From: Rotaria sordida
Taxonomy: Eukaryota > Rotifera > Eurotatoria > Philodinida > Philodinidae
Direction: 5' to 3'
Assembly (NCBI GenBank): GCA_905250125.1
Contig: CAJNOL010001163.1
Coordinates: 1 to 64,000 of the forward strand
DNA length: 64,000 bases
The first letter of the stretch is position 1; the number at the start of each line of letters is the position of its first letter. Below the pieces are notes generated by a model that was given only the letters and a program-made list of their open reading frames with translations, made no database searches and was not told the origin of the DNA. Below, in pieces: positions 61,155-64,000 of this stretch. A program made the translations under genes and the position numbers.

Positions 61155-63100
61155 CTAGGTTATAAAAACTTTATCAAATTGTCGTTTAAAACGACCACGT
61201 CGATCAGTTAAAAATTCAATAAGTTCTGAACCATATTGTTCAAATAAAGCCCATTTAGCTTTTTCTTCTGCTGCTTGACGTCGAGATTGAGCAGTATTTT
61301 CACCACCTTCTAATGCTTCAGATAATTGTTGAAAGAAAATACTTGTTCGTGCATCATTCGTAAAATGTAAACCACTTTCATCAAAATAACGTAATGGTCG
61401 AAAAGATTCGTCACCTTTTTTTGGCTTATGTAATGTTTGTATATCATCAACATGACATGGGGCATAGACAACAGGTCGTTGCTTTTTTTGTTCTCCAGAT
61501 GTTTTTATATCAATTAATTGTTCTTTTCTACGACTAAGAAATTTCTTTACATCTTCTACTGTCATTTCTAAATCATTCATTAAAGATAAATAAAACAAAT
61601 AAATCAAAACAGTGAATTTTTTTTTCTAAAAATATAATAAATACTTTGAAGTAAACGATAGATTTCAATAGCATCTCGTTTAGGTGGCATTTTAGTAAAT
61701 GGATCACGTGGATAATTATCAGCCAAATCCGGTAAATAAGGATTTGGTTTAACATGAGTTGAAGTATTCCATCTATGTATATTTACATGTGTTGGTGGTC
61801 GATTACGTTTTGGTATTGTAGATTTATCTGTTTGAGATTGGTTTATCATATATTCATGAGAAATAGCTGGAAGTCTTGTTTGAATTTGTGATTGTTGTTG
61901 TTCTTGTTGAACTACAGGAGTTAATGGTTTCGTACCCAAAAAAAAAAATATAATAAATAGAAAAAGAAAAAAAACATGTCTATACGTTGGACACTTACTT
62001 TCTTGTTCACTTTTTGATATTCCAGATCCTGTACCTATATTAACTAACCATTGATCGAACTTTTCCTATATAATATTCAATGAGAATTCCTGAAATATAT
62101 ATGAAAAAAAAAAGTGAAACTTATTTACGTCACTTTTTTCTTCAAATAAAATGGCATGTTCACGTTTAATTTCAAGTAAAAGATCAGCCATTTTTGTATT
62201 ACGTGATAAAAGACGTTCTTTTGCTGATAAATGTTTATTTTGATGCCACATAGCAGCTGCAAGTAGTTTAGCACATTTTTTATGTCCCCATAATTTTGCA
62301 AGATCAATAGGTAATTGTTTACGACTATCTTCAGCATATACATCAGCATCATGTGTAAGTAACAATTCTAAACATTGTACATGACCTTCAGAAGCTGCTT
62401 GATGAAGTGGTGTTAATTGATCATCATTTGTTCTAATAAAAATATATTAAGGCAAAAAGAAAATAATAATAATCAATAAAATTAAAGATTTTTTTTTTGT
62501 TGTTTTCATACATATTTATTTGTGCTCCTTTTGCAACAAGATATTGTAAACATTGAAATGAACGTGGACCAGTTTCTTTTGATATACATAAATGAATTGG
62601 ACGCCAACCTGTTGAACTTGGTAAATCAATATCAATATGAACTGTTTCAACAAGATATGATAAACAATTAAGTCGACCATGTAATGCAGCAAGATGAATA
62701 GGAGCAAGACCCTATTATATAATCGAAGAAAAGAAATTATTAATAAAAAATATTTTCTTTCTTTTATTAATATTACATCTTTTCCATATGTTTGTTCAAT
62801 ACTAGTTGCTTCACCACTTCCAATAGGTCCATCTCTTATACTTTGTTTAAGCCATTGTAAATCTCCAATAGTTGCTGCCATACAACTATCACTAACGGCT
62901 CGATTTTTAGCATCAACAGCTGATTTTGATGAACGTGATGATGTAGCACGTTCAACAGGTAGACGACGTTGTTGTTGTTGTTGTTTTGATGTTGATGAAT
63001 GAAATTGTGTATTTGTAGAAACAATAAATGGTTGTGCATTTGGTTCAAGACGAGTATCACGATGTAAACGAGTATTTGATATAGTCTCGTCTGACAACAT
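61155..63100 (-). CDS. ANKRD53: Ankyrin-repeat protein, ANKRD53-like
   Basis: ANKRD53 is linked in vertebrates to spindle and chromosome positioning. About six exons. The N-tail is Ser/Gln-rich with a polyQ run (STSKQQQQQRRLPVERATSS). It is followed by CMAATIGDLQWLKQSIRDG and ankyrin repeats GLAPIHLAALHGRLNCLSYL, GWRPIHLCISKETGPRSF, QLTPLHQAASEGHVQCLELL and KQLPIDLAKLWGHKKCAKLL. The segment AAAMWHQNKHLSAKERLL plus KREHAILFEEKSDEKFDQWL follows the last repeat and resembles the ANKRD53 linker after its repeats. A Pro/Thr-rich middle and a conserved-looking tail (YFDESGLHFTNDARTSIFF; KWALFEQYGSELIEFL) complete it. TTTTTCTTGTAG lies about 25 bp upstream of the ATG. The subfamily call is from memory of the pattern. 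Confidence 0.75.
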
Positions 63101-64000
63101 ACTTTTTTTCTTGCTTCTTTCTACAAGAAAAACAATACTCTAATAAAGAACTGAATTGTCAACTGGTTTACAATGACTTGGAGACTCATATTCTTTACAT
63201 TTTCAAGTAAAATGATTGCTGTAGGCAAATAGAAAATGTCAATTCTGTTTTGATTATATGAAAATTTTGAAAGAAAAAAAAATAAACAAAAGATTCAATC
63301 ACTATGAAAATAAGAAACAATCAAAGAAAATTATTTTAAGAAAAAAAAAAAGTCTACAACAATTATGAATTGAATTATAAATGATTAAGATTTTTTCAAA
63401 ATAAATCAATTTTTTTTGCTAAAGCTAATTAAGTAATAATAGACAATATGAGAAATCGATCTATTGACACCAACAATATATATATATATATATATGTGCG
63501 TATCATAAATCTGCACTCAATATACAAAACCTTACAATAAATATCAGAAGAATTATGGGAGAACGTTTATTCCTTTTAACACGTAATTATAATATTGAAT
63601 TTTTTTTAGTTGAAATATTTTCTCACTTTCTAAATATAAAAATTTGCGTATTATTTTGTGACGTAGAATTATTTCCAAAAAGAACAAATACTGCATAGTG
63701 TTGTCCTTGATTATAAAAGATGTGATTCGAGCATTTTGAGTCTCCATTTACAAATGTTGTAATCACATTCTTCTACCAATTAAAAAAAGACTATCTTTTT
63801 TATTCTCAATATAAATTACATATAAGCACAAATGCCAGCGTTACTACCTACTGTGTGTTGATTGTTGTTCTCTCTCTCTCTTTCTGTTGCGTTTACTTAA
63901 TGCTTACCAACGGCAATTGTTCAATGCAAACAGAACTTCACACGATGATGTGAGAAAAAAAACTTGCTTTCCTCCTTTTTTTTTTCTTTTTGATTTCATG
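63101..64000. other. Upstream flank of the ankyrin gene, no gene recognised
   Basis: AT-rich, with a (TA)n run at about 63477-63495 and a CT-rich run near 63868-63882. No reading frame of interest before the window edge. Confidence 0.5.

Overview
This is a eukaryotic nuclear window: AT-rich, intron-dense (most introns about 45-90 bp with GT-AG ends, some of 0.5-2.2 kb), with clear animal housekeeping genes. The best guess is a bdelloid rotifer. The grounds are the codon and intron style, a tandem family of degenerate F-box/leucine-rich proteins of a kind common in bdelloids, a bacterial-type DUF1349 gene, and splice-acceptor-like sites just upstream of many start codons, which fits the spliced-leader trans-splicing reported in bdelloids. 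The species cannot be named from the sequence. All coordinates for spliced genes are genomic spans including introns.

Layout. 1-6040 (-): 5' part of an SLC4 bicarbonate transporter gene; its membrane domain lies beyond the left edge. 6952-7191 (-): small secreted peptide with a TATA box. 8090-12202 (-): ZDHHC9/14/18-type palmitoyltransferase, with a small C-type-lectin-like membrane protein gene (10785-11486, +) nested in one intron. 12515-14393 (+): NSMCE2 SUMO ligase. 14878-18669 (-): adenylosuccinate lyase. 19948-20514 (+): polyQ/coiled-coil orphan. 22509-28900 (-): DDX10 RNA helicase. 29018-40507 (-): three tandem F-box/LRR genes only 33 and 84 bp apart and 117 bp upstream of DDX10, all on one strand. 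40823-42084 (-): POLR2E, head-to-head with 42339-47053 (+), a shortened RanBP2/Nup358-like gene. 47318-48323 (+): a decayed and an intact DUF1349 gene. 48712-49407 (+): secreted eight-cysteine protein. 49683-50574 (+): C2H2 zinc-finger relic. 50670-53884 (-): MFSD8-like MFS transporter. 53885-61154: gene-poor, holding a 0.9-kb palindromic element with an internal 55-bp tandem repeat. 61155-63100 (-): ANKRD53-like ankyrin protein.

Mobile DNA sits mainly in the introns of the F-box genes: a non-autonomous hAT element with an 8-bp target duplication, a piggyBac-type MITE with TTAA ends, a foldback element, a short MITE (second copy at 55.76 kb), and a degenerate coding repeat shared between an F-box intron and a DDX10 intron.

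Most attractive leads: the operon-like F-box/F-box/F-box/DDX10 run with acceptor sites abutting start codons; the palindromic foldback element that could make a long hairpin RNA; the DUF1349 transfer candidate with its decayed tandem copy; and the Nup358-like gene that lacks Ran-binding domains.
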